Assembly: GCA_016789705.1 (NCBI GenBank)
Contig: JAEUQR010000085.1
Coordinates: forward strand, 1-48,484
Length of the DNA: 48,484 nucleotides
DNA from: Acidobacteriota bacterium
GTDB lineage: Bacteria > Acidobacteriota > Vicinamibacteria > Vicinamibacterales > UBA2999
Reading direction: 5' to 3'
Shown here: one piece after another, positions 19,859 through 28,801 of the stretch
Layout: each line of letters starts with the position of its first letter
How positions within the stretch are numbered: the first letter of the stretch is position 1
Notes under the pieces: model-generated
Database searches by the model: none
What the model was told of the DNA's origin: nothing
What the model saw: only the letters and a program-made list of their open reading frames with translations
Position numbers and translations under genes: made by a program

Positions 19859-20077
19859 ATGTCACCGGTGCTCATTCAGGACGTGATCGTGGCCCTCACG
19901 GCGCTCGCCGCCGCATGGGTCGTGGCGCGCCGCGTCATCGGGTTCGCCGCGGCCGAGCGGACGCCGAAGTGCGCGAGCTGCGAATCGGGTGCCTGCGCGC
20001 CGGCTGAGCCGTCGGCCGGGTCGGTGGGCCGGCCGGCCGAACATCCGCTCGTCTTCATCCGCCCCGGCGGACGCTAG
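19859..20077 (+). CDS. FeoB-associated Cys-rich membrane protein
   Basis: A 72-residue protein with one N-terminal membrane helix (about 5-28). A cytoplasmic cysteine cluster follows (Cys38, Cys41, Cys46 in KCASCESGACAP). Small membrane-anchored Cys-rich proteins of this shape commonly follow feoB and may take the place of FeoC, perhaps by binding iron or an iron-sulfur cluster. It starts 14 bp after the feoB stop and completes the operon. Confidence 0.8.
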   Translation: MSPVLIQDVIVALTALAAAWVVARRVIGFAAAERTPKCASCESGACAPAEPSAGSVGRPAEHPLVFIRPGGR

Positions 20078-20126
20078 ACGCTCCACGCGTGCGGCAGTTG
20101 CGCGCCGGAGTAGATTGACGATCGTC

Positions 20127-21386
20127 ATGCGGCGCCTCCGAGGCTCATTCTTCGTCGCGTTCTGGTGCGCGTTCGCCGCGGTCGCGGGGACGCGGGCGTC
20201 ACAGCCGGCCCTGGCGCCGTTGCCCGAGCCTGACCCGGTGCTCACCGCCGCGGCCCTGCTCGGGGCCACGCCGCCTGCCGGCGACGGCTACACGATCGAT
20301 CCCGCCGTGCGCACGCCTGACACGTATCACGTGTTCACGATCACCTCGCCCTTCGGCACGTTCGAGGCGGTCGGCCTCGCGCAGGTGGAGGTGCGGCTCC
20401 AGGAGATTGCCGCGATGCGGCGGCTCGAGGAGCTGTCGAAGGCGGGTGTGTTCGCGCGTTCGGCGGGGGAGTCGCTCGTGAAGGTGGGCACGGGAGTCGT
20501 GAACGCCGTGAGCGATCCGGTTGAGACCGCCAAGGGCATCGGCGGCGGCGTGAAGCGCTTCGGCGTGAACCTCGGCCGGCGCACCAGACGCGCCGTGCAG
20601 CGGCTGACCGACGACACGCCCGGCAGCGGCGACCCCGGCCCCGGCACGGGCGCCCGCGTGGGCGGCGCTGCGGCGAGTGCCGCGAAGAGTCTCGTCGGCA
20701 TCAACGGCGCCCGCAGACGCTGGGCCCGGCGCGTGGGCGCCGATCCCTACACGACGAACCCCGTGCTCAAGGACGCGCTCGAGCGCGTCGCCGCCGTGGA
20801 CGCGGCCGGCGGCATCGCCACGTCCGTCGTCGTGCCGATTCCGCCGATCGTCGGCACCACGGCGAAAGTCGGCGACCTCGTGTGGGGCACCGACCCCGAG
20901 GAACTGCGCAAGCTGAACGAGCAGCGGGCGCGCGACATCGGCGCCACGAGCGACGACGCGAACGCCTTCTTCCGCAATCGTGCCTTCACCCTCACCATGC
21001 AGACGCGGCTCGTCGCCGCGCTCGCCGCCGTGGGAGTGCCCGGCACGGGCGACTACCTGGCGTCGGCCGCGGAAGCCGCCGACGAGCGTGAAGCGCTCTT
21101 CTTCGTGGAGAGTGCCGAACTGCTGCAGCGCGAACACGAGACCGCCGTCGTGGCGCGCGTGCTCACCGACTCGCGCGCGCTCGTCGCCGGGCGCGCCGAC
21201 GGCGAGGCCATCGTGGTGCTGCCGTTCGACTGGCTGCGCGCCACCGGGACCACCAGCGCGGAGTTCGCCGAGCTGGCCCGCCGCGCCACCGCCGAACTCG
21301 GCGCGTCGAGACGGCGGCTCGTCGTGAGCGGCACGGTGACCGAAACGGCCACGGCCGCGCTCGGCGCCGCCGGCTGGCGCCGGTAG
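20127..21386 (+). CDS. Exported protein of unknown function
   Basis: A 419-residue protein with a signal peptide (about 1-25, cleavage near TRASQ). I do not recognise a named domain. Visible features: a helical region with GESLVKVGTGVVNAVSDP followed by ETAKGIGGGVKRFG (about 114-146); a Gly/Pro linker (GSGDPGPGTG); a conserved-looking block WARRVGADPYTTNPVLKDAL (199-218); and a C-terminal region with ALFFVESAELLQ and AIVVLPFDWL. The ATG at 20127 is chosen because it gives a clean signal peptide. It starts 49 bp after the Feo operon on the same strand but does not look related to iron transport. Confidence 0.65.
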   Translation: MRRLRGSFFVAFWCAFAAVAGTRASQPALAPLPEPDPVLTAAALLGATPPAGDGYTIDPAVRTPDTYHVFTITSPFGTFEAVGLAQVEVRLQEIAAMRRLEELSKAGVFARSAGESLVKVGTGVVNAVSDPVETAKGIGGGVKRFGVNLGRRTRRAVQRLTDDTPGSGDPGPGTGARVGGAAASAAKSLVGINGARRRWARRVGADPYTTNPVLKDALERVAAVDAAGGIATSVVVPIPPIVGTTAKVGDLVWGTDPEELRKLNEQRARDIGATSDDANAFFRNRAFTLTMQTRLVAALAAVGVPGTGDYLASAAEAADEREALFFVESAELLQREHETAVVARVLTDSRALVAGRADGEAIVVLPFDWLRATGTTSAEFAELARRATAELGASRRRLVVSGTVTETATAALGAAGWRR

Positions 21387-21393
21387 GCCACGG

Positions 21394-22767
21394 TCACACC
21401 GGTTCGGAGTCGCTGAGCACGGGCGTCGAGGGAGCGGCCGCGTCGCTGTCATCCGGCGCCGTGGCCTCCGCCAGCCGCTGCATTTTCCGCCCGAGCCAGA
21501 CCGCGTTCACAGCCGACAGCGCCGCCAGCACCACGGCGACCGACGAGATGCCGGCCACGCCGGCGCCGAGGGCGGCCAGCGGCGCATAGACCCAGGCGCC
21601 GATCTGGTCCCCGGCCCGGTAGATGACCGTGTCGATGAAGGTCTTCGCCTTGTAGCGGTCAGACCGCGGCACCACCGTGAAGAGCACTTCCCGCGCCGGG
21701 CGCGCCACCGCGAAATTACCGGCCCGGCGCAGCACCTGGAAGGTCATGAGCACGCCGATCGTCGGCGCCAGGCCCAGCACGCCGAAGCCGGCGACGCTCA
21801 GCACCGGCAGGAAGGCGAGCGCGGCCGCCACGCCCCAGCGCTTCACCGCCCGGCCGGTGGCGAAGGTCTGCGTGGCCAGCGTCAGCACGTTCACCGCGAG
21901 GTCGATATTGGCGAAGAATCGCGTGCGCTCAGCGCGGTCTGTGAGCGCCGTGTCGACGATCGTGGCCTGCTGGAAATACAGGAACGTCGTGAGCACGGTG
22001 AAGAAGAGCATGTTCAGCGTGACGTTCAGGAGGTACGGATCGGAGACGGCGCGTCGCATGCCCTCCCAGATGTTGCCGCCGATCGCGAGATCGGCGCCGG
22101 CGCGCGCGGCCGGTGGTCCCTCTTCGCCGGCCGCCGCGGTGCGCGGTTGCACGAAGAGCGCCCGGGCGGCCAGCGCCGCCACTTCCAGGAGCAGCGCCGA
22201 GACCAGCAGCAGGTTCGCCGGGCCGAGCGTTCCCACGAGCCAGCTCGTGAGCCCGGCTCCGGCGATGCCGCCGATCGTGCCGCCGGCGCCGATGAAGCCG
22301 AAGAGCCGCTTGCTCTGGCCCGGCGCGAACACATCGGCCATCACCGACCAGAAGATCGAGACGACGAACATGTTGAAGATCGACGTCCAGATGAAGAACG
22401 CGCGGCCGACCCACACCTCCTGCGCCGGCGGCCCCCATGTGAGCAGCGCGAAGAACGTCACGAGATTGAGGGCGAAGAAGCGGTAGCCCCACGAGACGAA
22501 GCGCGCCCGCGGCATCCGCGTCACCAGATACGCAAATGGCGGATTCGCCACGAGCATGCCGGTGAGCGAGCCGGCGAAGAGCCACGGCAGGTTGTTCACG
22601 CCGCCGGCCACGCCCATGTCGTCGCGGATCGGCCGGATGACGTAGTAGGCCGAGAGCACCGCGAAGAAGAACGTCCACGACCACGCCACCGCCGCCAGCT
22701 CGTTCGGACGCACGTCCACGAGCCGCTGGAGCCACGAGGCTCGCGGAGCCGGGTCGCCGGTGGTCAT
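21394..22767 (-). CDS. NTT-family (ATP:ADP antiporter superfamily) membrane carrier, copy 1
   Basis: A 457-residue membrane protein with about 11-12 helices and the motif AYYVIRPIRDDMG in helix 1, plus AFFIWTSIFNMFVVSIFWS and the later block EVLFTVVPRSDRYKAKTFIDT. These mark the TLC/Npt family, related to nucleotide translocases and distantly to MFS. Free-living bacteria carry such proteins without known substrate. It is about as long as its paralogue at 23730-25052, with the same motifs in the same order. It follows the aldo/keto reductase gene by 15 bp, so the three genes form one transcript. The C-terminal tail is acidic and disordered. Confidence 0.8.
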   Translation of the reverse strand: MTTGDPAPRASWLQRLVDVRPNELAAVAWSWTFFFAVLSAYYVIRPIRDDMGVAGGVNNLPWLFAGSLTGMLVANPPFAYLVTRMPRARFVSWGYRFFALNLVTFFALLTWGPPAQEVWVGRAFFIWTSIFNMFVVSIFWSVMADVFAPGQSKRLFGFIGAGGTIGGIAGAGLTSWLVGTLGPANLLLVSALLLEVAALAARALFVQPRTAAAGEEGPPAARAGADLAIGGNIWEGMRRAVSDPYLLNVTLNMLFFTVLTTFLYFQQATIVDTALTDRAERTRFFANIDLAVNVLTLATQTFATGRAVKRWGVAAALAFLPVLSVAGFGVLGLAPTIGVLMTFQVLRRAGNFAVARPAREVLFTVVPRSDRYKAKTFIDTVIYRAGDQIGAWVYAPLAALGAGVAGISSVAVVLAALSAVNAVWLGRKMQRLAEATAPDDSDAAAPSTPVLSDSEPV

Positions 22768-22782
22768 CGGGCAGGTGTCCGC

Positions 22783-23733
22783 TTACGCGCCGGGCAGCGC
22801 GTCCACGTAGTCGGCCATGCGCGTGCGCATGGCCGCGTCCGGCAGCCGGCCCAGGCCGCCGCCGATGTTGTCGGCCATGTTCTTCGCCTGGCTCGTGGCC
22901 GGCGTCGTCGCGGTGATGGCCGGATGGCTCACGACGAACTTCAGGAAGAACTGCGCCCACGTCGTGGCGTCGAATTCCTTCGCGAAGTCGGGCACCGGGC
23001 GGGTGCCCACCCGCTTGAAGAGCCGCGTGCGGCCGAAGGGCGCATAGGCGAAGACGCCCATCTTCCGCTCCTGCGCGAGCGGCAGGATGGTGGCCTCGGC
23101 GTGCCGATTGTCGATGGCGTAGTCGACGCCGATGAAGTCGAGGGTTTCCTTGCGCATCGTGGCGACGAGGTCGGCGTACTGATTCTCGAACGTCGTCGTC
23201 AAGCCGATGTAACGGACGCGTCCCTGCTGCTTGAACTCACGCAGAATCGGGATCTGCACGCCGACATCGCCCATGTTGTGCACCTGGATGAGGTCGATCT
23301 TCGCCTTCTTCACGCGCGCGAACGACGTCTCCACCTGCTGACGGGCGGCCGCCGGGTCGGCGCCGCCGCCGCGCCCGGCCACGTTCAGCTTGGTGGCCCA
23401 GAAGATCCGGTCGGCGAGCCCGAGCTCGTTCACGATCTTCCCCGACGCCTCTTCCGAGGCGCCGTAGCCGGGCGCCGTGTCGAACACCGTGGCGCCGCCA
23501 TCGACGAGCGCCTTGAACACTTCGCGCAGGGCGGTCAGGTCTTCGCTGCGCGCGACCGACGCGAACGTGGCCGAGCTGCCGAGGCCGATGACCGGCAGCC
23601 GCTCGCCGCTCGACGGGATGGCCTTGGTGTTCATCTTTCCCTGCGCCAGGAGCACGCGCGGGTCGAAGGAAAGCGTGGCGCCGGCGCCTACGGTGAGCGC
23701 GAGCCAGTCGCGGCGAGTCAGCTTCGAAGTCAC
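22783..23733 (-). CDS. Tat-exported aldo/keto reductase
   Basis: A 316-residue AKR-fold protein with a twin-arginine signal (KLTRRDWLALTVGAGA). The catalytic tetrad is present: Asp85 and Tyr90 (VFDTAPGYG), Lys115 (ATKLN) and His152 (IQVHNMGD). Export of an NAD(P)H-dependent fold is unusual, since the periplasm lacks the free cofactor; Tat export would allow it to fold with cofactor bound. The GTG start at 23733 has a strong GGAGGA site and overlaps the stop of the upstream carrier (GTGA). It is sandwiched between two NTT-type carriers. Confidence 0.87.
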   Translation of the reverse strand: MTSKLTRRDWLALTVGAGATLSFDPRVLLAQGKMNTKAIPSSGERLPVIGLGSSATFASVARSEDLTALREVFKALVDGGATVFDTAPGYGASEEASGKIVNELGLADRIFWATKLNVAGRGGGADPAAARQQVETSFARVKKAKIDLIQVHNMGDVGVQIPILREFKQQGRVRYIGLTTTFENQYADLVATMRKETLDFIGVDYAIDNRHAEATILPLAQERKMGVFAYAPFGRTRLFKRVGTRPVPDFAKEFDATTWAQFFLKFVVSHPAITATTPATSQAKNMADNIGGGLGRLPDAAMRTRMADYVDALPGA

Positions 23734-25052
23734 GGTCGGTCCTCCGCTGCCATCGTTTCCTGCCGGCGGCCGAGCCACCAGGCATTGGCCACCCACGCGA
23801 GCGCGAGCGGCACCGCGGCCCAGGCGATGGCGCCCGTGCCGAGGCCGGCCATGGCGACCAGGCTCGACGCCCACGCGCCCACCTGATCGCCGAGGCGATA
23901 GACCACAGTATCGATGAAGTTCTTCGCCTTGTACTTGTCTTCGCGGCTCACCACCGTGAAGAGCACTTCGCGCGACGGCCGCGCGAAGGCGAAGTTCCCC
24001 GAGCGGCGCAGCATCAGGAAGCCGACGACCACCGCGACGGTGGGCGCGAGACCGAGCCACAGGAACCCCACGGCGGTAATCGCCGGCACGACCGTGAGCG
24101 TGGCCGGCACGCCGAGGCCGCGCGTCACCCGGCCGGTGAGGAACACCTGCGCGCCGAGCGTCAGCACGTTCACCCAGAAATCCACGCGCGCGAAGAAGAC
24201 GCGCCGCGCCGCTCGATCCGCGAACGACGCGTCCACGATCGCCGCCTGCTGGAAGTACAGGAAGGTCGACAGAATCGTGTAGAGCAGCATGTAGAGACAG
24301 ATGTTCAGCAGGTAGGGCGAGCTCAGCGCATGCGTGAGGCCGCTCAGCACGCCGCCGCCAATCACCGTCGTGCCGGCGTCGGCCGCGGGCGCCGCCGCCG
24401 CACCCTTCGCCGGCGTGGCGAGCGCCGGCGCAATCGCGCCGAGCCGCTTCGACGCGAAGACGCCGAGCTCGAGCAGCAGCGCGGCGCCGAGGAGCAGCGT
24501 TGGCACGCCCAGTGACTCGACCGCGCTCGCGGTCACGTACGACCCCACGATGCCGCCCACGGTGGCCGCCGCGGCGATGAAGCCGAACACCCGCTTGCCC
24601 TGTTCGTTCGTGAACAGGTCGGCCATGAACGACCAGAAGACCGAGACCACGAACAGGTTGAAGACCGACGTCCAGATGAAGAACGCGCGGCCCACCCACA
24701 CGTTGGCGTCGCCTGTGGCCGTCTGGAACAGCACCAGGAACACCGCCAGGTTCAGCATGAAGAACCGGTAGGTGAGACCGATGAAGCGCCTGCGGGGCAG
24801 CGAGGCGACGAGCGCGGCAAACGGCGGGTTCACCACCATCATCGCGACGAGCGTGCCCGAGAAGAGCCAGGCCAGGTTCTCGACACCGCCGGCCACGCCG
24901 GCCTCGTCGCGGATCGGCCGGATCACGTAGTAGGCGGTGAAGACCGAGAACAGGTAAAGCCACGCCCACGCGACGAGGGCGCCTTCGCCCCGGCGGAGCG
25001 ACACGACGCGGCTCAGCAGTGACGGCGGGGCGATGTTCGACGGTTCGGCCAT
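23730..25052 (-). CDS. NTT-family (ATP:ADP antiporter superfamily) membrane carrier, copy 2
   Basis: A 440-residue paralogue of the carrier at 21394-22767. It shares AYYVIRPIRDEAG in helix 1, GRAFFIWTSVFNLFVVSVF, YFQQAAIVDASFADRA, and EVLFTVVSREDKYKAKNFIDT. The two halves are joined by an Ala-rich linker (about residues 205-235) that differs from copy 1. It is the first gene of the carrier-reductase-carrier operon. The ATG at 25052 is chosen because the upstream extension to 25166 is basic and lacks the conserved start. Substrate unknown. Confidence 0.8.
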   Translation of the reverse strand: MAEPSNIAPPSLLSRVVSLRRGEGALVAWAWLYLFSVFTAYYVIRPIRDEAGVAGGVENLAWLFSGTLVAMMVVNPPFAALVASLPRRRFIGLTYRFFMLNLAVFLVLFQTATGDANVWVGRAFFIWTSVFNLFVVSVFWSFMADLFTNEQGKRVFGFIAAAATVGGIVGSYVTASAVESLGVPTLLLGAALLLELGVFASKRLGAIAPALATPAKGAAAAPAADAGTTVIGGGVLSGLTHALSSPYLLNICLYMLLYTILSTFLYFQQAAIVDASFADRAARRVFFARVDFWVNVLTLGAQVFLTGRVTRGLGVPATLTVVPAITAVGFLWLGLAPTVAVVVGFLMLRRSGNFAFARPSREVLFTVVSREDKYKAKNFIDTVVYRLGDQVGAWASSLVAMAGLGTGAIAWAAVPLALAWVANAWWLGRRQETMAAEDRP

Positions 25053-25224
25053 GGCGTGTGGGGCGGCGGGCGTCCGCACAGGGTATCTCACTCGCATTAC
25101 GACCGGTGCGGTCCGCCGCTTACCGCCGCATGCGTGAGCGTGGAGCCGCCCATGACGCCGGCGCATTCGCCGGCGGTTTGTCTTGACAGCACGTCATCCG
25201 CCGCCGGAAAGTCTCCCCACCCCC

Positions 25225-26754
25225 ATGCGTCCGGAATCCGCCGGCGAGACCGGCAGCCTCGCGCGTCTCCGGCATCTGCCGCAGTTCCAGAGCTACGCCC
25301 TGGGCCAGGCGTACGACGAGATGTTCGACGAGCGCGGCGTGACCCGCGAGCACTACGCCGCCCTCTACGAGCGGCTTGGCGCCGTCGATCCGCAGGAACT
25401 CCGCCAGCGCCAGACCGCCGCCGACCTCGCCTTCCTGCACCAGGGCATCACCTTCACCGTCTACGGCCAGAACGAAGGCACCGAGCGGATCTTCCCCTAC
25501 GACCTCATCCCCCGCATCCTGACCGCCGGCGAGTGGGACACGATCGAACGCGGCCTCACGCAGCGCATCACCGCGCTCAACCTGTTCCTGAAGGACCTCT
25601 ACGGCGACGCGAAGGTGCTCGACGACGGTGTCGTGCCGCGCGAACTCGTCTACAGCTGCAGGCACTTCCGCCGCGAGATGCAGGGCGTGGCCGTCCGCCA
25701 CGACATCTACGTGTCGGTCGCCGGCACCGACCTCGTGCGCCTGCCGGATGGCAGCTTCGCGGTGCTCGAAGACAACCTGCGGGTGCCGAGCGGCGTGAGC
25801 TACATGCTCACGAACCGCCAGGTCATCAAGCGCATCTTCCCGCTGCTCTTCAGCAGCTACGACGTGCGGCCCGTGGATCACTACGGGCAGTCGCTGCTCG
25901 CGACACTGCGCGCGCTGGCCCCGGCGCACCGGCCCGACCCGACGATCGTGCTGCTCACGCCGGGCGTCTTCAACTCGGCCTACTTCGAGCACACGTTCCT
26001 GGCCCGCCAGATGGGCATCGCGCTCGTCGAGGGCCGCGACCTCTTCGTGCACGACAACATCGTCTACATGCGCACGACGGCCGGGCCGCAGCGGGTGGAC
26101 GTCATCTACCGGCGCGTCGACGACGACTTCATCGACCCGCTGGCGTTCCGCGCCGACTCGACGCTCGGTGTGCCGGGGCTCTTCAACGCCTACCGCTCGG
26201 GGAACGTGGCGCTCACGAACGCCATCGGCACGGGCGTGGCCGACGACAAGGCGCTCTACGTCTACGTGCCGAAGCTCATCAAGTACTACCTCGGGCAGGA
26301 TCCGATCCTCGCCAACATCGAGACGTGGCAGATGTCGAAGGACCGCGAGCGCCAGCACGTGCTCGATCGCCTCGACGAAGTGGTCGTGAAGGCGGTGGGC
26401 GAATCGGGCGGCTACGGCATGCTGATCGGGCCGCACAGCACCGCCGCGCAGCGCGACGAGTTCCGCCGAGCCATCCTGACCGACCCGCGCAACTACATCG
26501 CCCAGCCCACGCTGGCGCTCTCGGCGGCGCCGTGTTTCGTGGATGGCCGCGTGGAGCCGCGGCACGTGGACCTCAGGCCCTACATCCTCTCGGGCGAGCA
26601 GGTGGTCATCGTGCCGGGCGGCCTCACGCGCGTGGCGCTCAAGAAGGGGTCGCTCGTCGTCAACTCATCGCAGGGCGGCGGCAGCAAGGACACCTGGGTG
26701 CTGCACGCCAACGCGGCGTCGCGGCCCGGTGCGTCACCGGCCGGAGGGCTCTAG
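25225..26754 (+). CDS. Circularly permuted type-2 ATP-grasp protein
   Basis: A 509-residue protein of the CP_ATPgrasp_2 family (DUF404/DUF407). Recognisable blocks are YDEMFDERG near the N-terminus, [50 protein letters not shown], and the C-terminal [24 protein letters not shown]-grasp enzymes join a carboxylate to an amine through an acyl phosphate; this branch is predicted to make a peptide-like bond on an unknown substrate. I choose the ATG at 25225; a TTG at 25183 is possible but lies in intergenic-like sequence. It heads the triad completed by the next two genes. Confidence 0.9.
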   Translation: MRPESAGETGSLARLRHLPQFQSYALGQAYDEMFDERGVTREHYAALYERLGAVDPQELRQRQTAADLAFLHQGITFTVYGQNEGTERIFPYDLIPRILTAGEWDTIERGLTQRITALNLFLKDLYGDAKVLDDGVVPRELVYSCRHFRREMQGVAVRHDIYVSVAGTDLVRLPDGSFAVLEDNLRVPSGVSYMLTNRQVIKRIFPLLFSSYDVRPVDHYGQSLLATLRALAPAHRPDPTIVLLTPGVFNSAYFEHTFLARQMGIALVEGRDLFVHDNIVYMRTTAGPQRVDVIYRRVDDDFIDPLAFRADSTLGVPGLFNAYRSGNVALTNAIGTGVADDKALYVYVPKLIKYYLGQDPILANIETWQMSKDRERQHVLDRLDEVVVKAVGESGGYGMLIGPHSTAAQRDEFRRAILTDPRNYIAQPTLALSAAPCFVDGRVEPRHVDLRPYILSGEQVVIVPGGLTRVALKKGSLVVNSSQGGGSKDTWVLHANAASRPGASPAGGL

Positions 26755-26756
26755 TC

Positions 26757-27710
26757 ATGCTGTCGCGCGTGGCCGACAGTCTCTACTGGATGAGCCGCTA
26801 TCTCGAGCGCGCCGAGCACACGGCGCGCCTCGTGAACGTGAACCTCAATCTCACGCTCGACCGCGCGCCGGCCGATGCCGCGCGTCACTGGGGCCGCCTG
26901 CTCGCCAGCCTGCCCGATCCGCCCAGCTGGCAGATCCGCGCGACGCCTGACGTGGTCGAACGGGCTACGGTGGATCTGGCCAACCGCGAGTCGATTGCCG
27001 CCTGCGTGGGCGCCGCCCGCGAGAACGCGCGGCAGGTGCGTGAAGAGATCAGCTCGGAGATGTGGGAAGAGATCAACCGGCTCTATCTGGCGGTGCAGAA
27101 GCGCCAGCCGGTGGATTCCGAGTGGACGGCCGGCACGCACGAGTTCCTGAGCGCGACCATCAACGGCGTGCACCAGATCCAGGGCGTGACCGACGCCACG
27201 ATGACCCACGGCGAAGGCTGGCACTACATCGAGCTCGGCCGCTATCTCGAGCGCGCCAGCGCCACGGCGGCCCTGCTCGACGTGCAGTTCCGGGAGGCGC
27301 CGCCCGATGCCGGCGGGCTGCCGGGCGTCAGCGAGTTCGTCGAGTGGGTGGGGCTGCTCAAGAGCTGCTGCGCCTTCGAGGCCTATTGCCGGCACTACAC
27401 CGCCGACGTGCGACCGCAGCGCATCGCCGAGTTCCTCGTGCTGAATCCCGAGTTCCCGCGCAGCATCCACTTCGCCGCGGCGCGCGTGCAGGCGGCCCTG
27501 CGGGCGATTGCCGGGCTCACCGGCCGCACCAACGGACGCAGCGAACGGCTGGCCGGGCGGCTGCTCGCCTCGCTCGACTACGGACAGATCGACGAGATCA
27601 TGGGCGAGCTTCCGTCGTATCTTCAAGGCATCGTGCGGCAGGCGGCGCTCATCAACTCGGCGGTCCACCAGCAGTACATCGCCTATCCGATCGACATCGG
27701 GCTCGCCTGA
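26757..27710 (+). CDS. Alpha-E domain (DUF403) protein
   Basis: A 317-residue, all-helical alpha-E protein with the diagnostic start MLSRVADSLYWMSRYLERAE. The motif is repeated internally as HYIELGRYLERAS (about 161-173). The family occurs almost only beside circularly permuted ATP-grasp genes and has no assigned activity. A GGAGGG ribosome-binding site lies inside the end of the ATP-grasp gene, 2 bp before this ORF begins. The coupling implies a fixed stoichiometry with the ligase. Confidence 0.92.
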   Translation: MLSRVADSLYWMSRYLERAEHTARLVNVNLNLTLDRAPADAARHWGRLLASLPDPPSWQIRATPDVVERATVDLANRESIAACVGAARENARQVREEISSEMWEEINRLYLAVQKRQPVDSEWTAGTHEFLSATINGVHQIQGVTDATMTHGEGWHYIELGRYLERASATAALLDVQFREAPPDAGGLPGVSEFVEWVGLLKSCCAFEAYCRHYTADVRPQRIAEFLVLNPEFPRSIHFAAARVQAALRAIAGLTGRTNGRSERLAGRLLASLDYGQIDEIMGELPSYLQGIVRQAALINSAVHQQYIAYPIDIGLA

Positions 27711-27718
27711 TTTCCCTC

Positions 27719-28699
27719 GTGTCCACCCACTACGCCATCAGGCACCTGACCCGCTTCACCTACGCCTCGCCGGTCAGCGAGAGCGTGATGGAGCTGCGCA
27801 TGCGCCCGGCCTCGGATGCGGCGCAGCACTGCCTGCAGTTCGAGGTCGACCTGCAGCCGCGGGCGCGTGTCTTCGCCTACCGCGATTTCCTCGGCAACTG
27901 GGTGCATCACTTCGATCTGCCGCGGCGCCATACGCGGCTCGCGGTCACGGCGCGCGCGCAGGTGCGGCTCGATCCGCCGCCGGAACGGCCCGCCGGGCTC
28001 GACATCGAGGCGTGGCGCGAGGTGGACCGGTGGGCCGAGCGTGGCGATCACTGGGACTTTCGTCAGCCGAGTCACTTCGCGGTGTGGAGCGACGCGCTCG
28101 TCGGCTTCGCGGACGAACTCGGGCCGCTCGCCTCGCGCACGGCCGATCCGCTGGGCACGGTGCGCGCGCTGAGCCGCGCCATGCACCGCACCTTCGCCTA
28201 CGCCCCCAACACGACGCGCGTCGACTCGCCGATCGGCGAGGCGCTGGCGTCGCGCCGCGGCGTCTGCCAGGACTTCACGCACATCATGCTGGCACTGCTC
28301 CGCCGGCTCGGCCTGCCGTGCCGCTACGTGAGCGGCTACATCGCGCCGCGCGCCCTCGGTGAAGACGACGGTCCCACGACGATCGCTACGCACGCCTGGG
28401 TGGAGGTGCTGCTGCCGGGACTCGGCTGGATGGGCATCGACCCGACGAACGACATCGAGGCCGGCCTGCGCCACGTGCGCGTGGCCGTCGGGCGCGACTA
28501 CGCCGACGTGCCGCCGACGCGCGGCGTCTACAAGGGCGGCGCGGCGAGCAGTCTCGAAGTGAACGTCGAGGTGACGCCCGGCGATGCCCTGCCCACGCTC
28601 GACACCGCCGTCGTGACAGCGTCCTGGGTCTCGGAGGCGCCGGCGCAGGACGAGAGCGCCGACCGGCTCGCGCACGAGCAGCAGCAACAGCAGCAGTAA
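27719..28699 (+). CDS. Transglutaminase-fold cysteine protease/transferase with Gln-rich tail
   Basis: A 326-residue protein. The N-terminal bacterial transglutaminase-like beta domain (about 4-80) is followed by a transglutaminase core with an intact triad: Cys183 (RRGVCQDFTH), His225 (THAWVEV) and Asp241 (GIDPTN). The GTG at 27719 is 8 bp after the alpha-E stop; no ATG fits and no strong ribosome-binding site is visible. The C-terminus ends in six consecutive Gln encoded by CAG/CAA triplets. Together with the ATP-grasp and alpha-E proteins it forms a widespread triad proposed, from genome context, to make and cleave peptide linkages. Confidence 0.9.
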   Translation: MSTHYAIRHLTRFTYASPVSESVMELRMRPASDAAQHCLQFEVDLQPRARVFAYRDFLGNWVHHFDLPRRHTRLAVTARAQVRLDPPPERPAGLDIEAWREVDRWAERGDHWDFRQPSHFAVWSDALVGFADELGPLASRTADPLGTVRALSRAMHRTFAYAPNTTRVDSPIGEALASRRGVCQDFTHIMLALLRRLGLPCRYVSGYIAPRALGEDDGPTTIATHAWVEVLLPGLGWMGIDPTNDIEAGLRHVRVAVGRDYADVPPTRGVYKGGAASSLEVNVEVTPGDALPTLDTAVVTASWVSEAPAQDESADRLAHEQQQQQQ

Positions 28700-28726
28700 C
28701 CGGCACCCCCGCGCCGCGGCGCCCGG

Positions 28727-28775
28727 TTCGCGGCCGGCCGCGAATCACGTATCCTTCAGAACGGCTCCGCGGAGC
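28727..28775. other. Two perfect palindromes between the triad and the PEBP gene
   Basis: An 18-bp perfect palindrome (TTCGCGGCCGGCCGCGAA, 28727-28744) and a 12-bp palindrome (GCTCCGCGGAGC, 28764-28775) lie in the 102-bp gap. Without loop or T-tract, the first is unlikely to be a classical terminator. It could be a protein-binding site or an extruding element. Confidence 0.4.
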
Positions 28776-28801
28776 GGAGCATCACTCTCGGGAGACGACC
28801 G

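Noticed and set aside
21394-25052. NTT-type carriers as evidence of an obligate intracellular parasite
   Set aside because: The window is GC-rich and shows no gene decay, and such carriers also occur in free-living bacteria.
25183-25224. TTG start at 25183 for the ATP-grasp gene, and TTGACA there as a -35 box
   Set aside because: The extra residues look like intergenic translation, and no -10 lies at proper spacing from the TTGACA. The ATG at 25225 is simpler.
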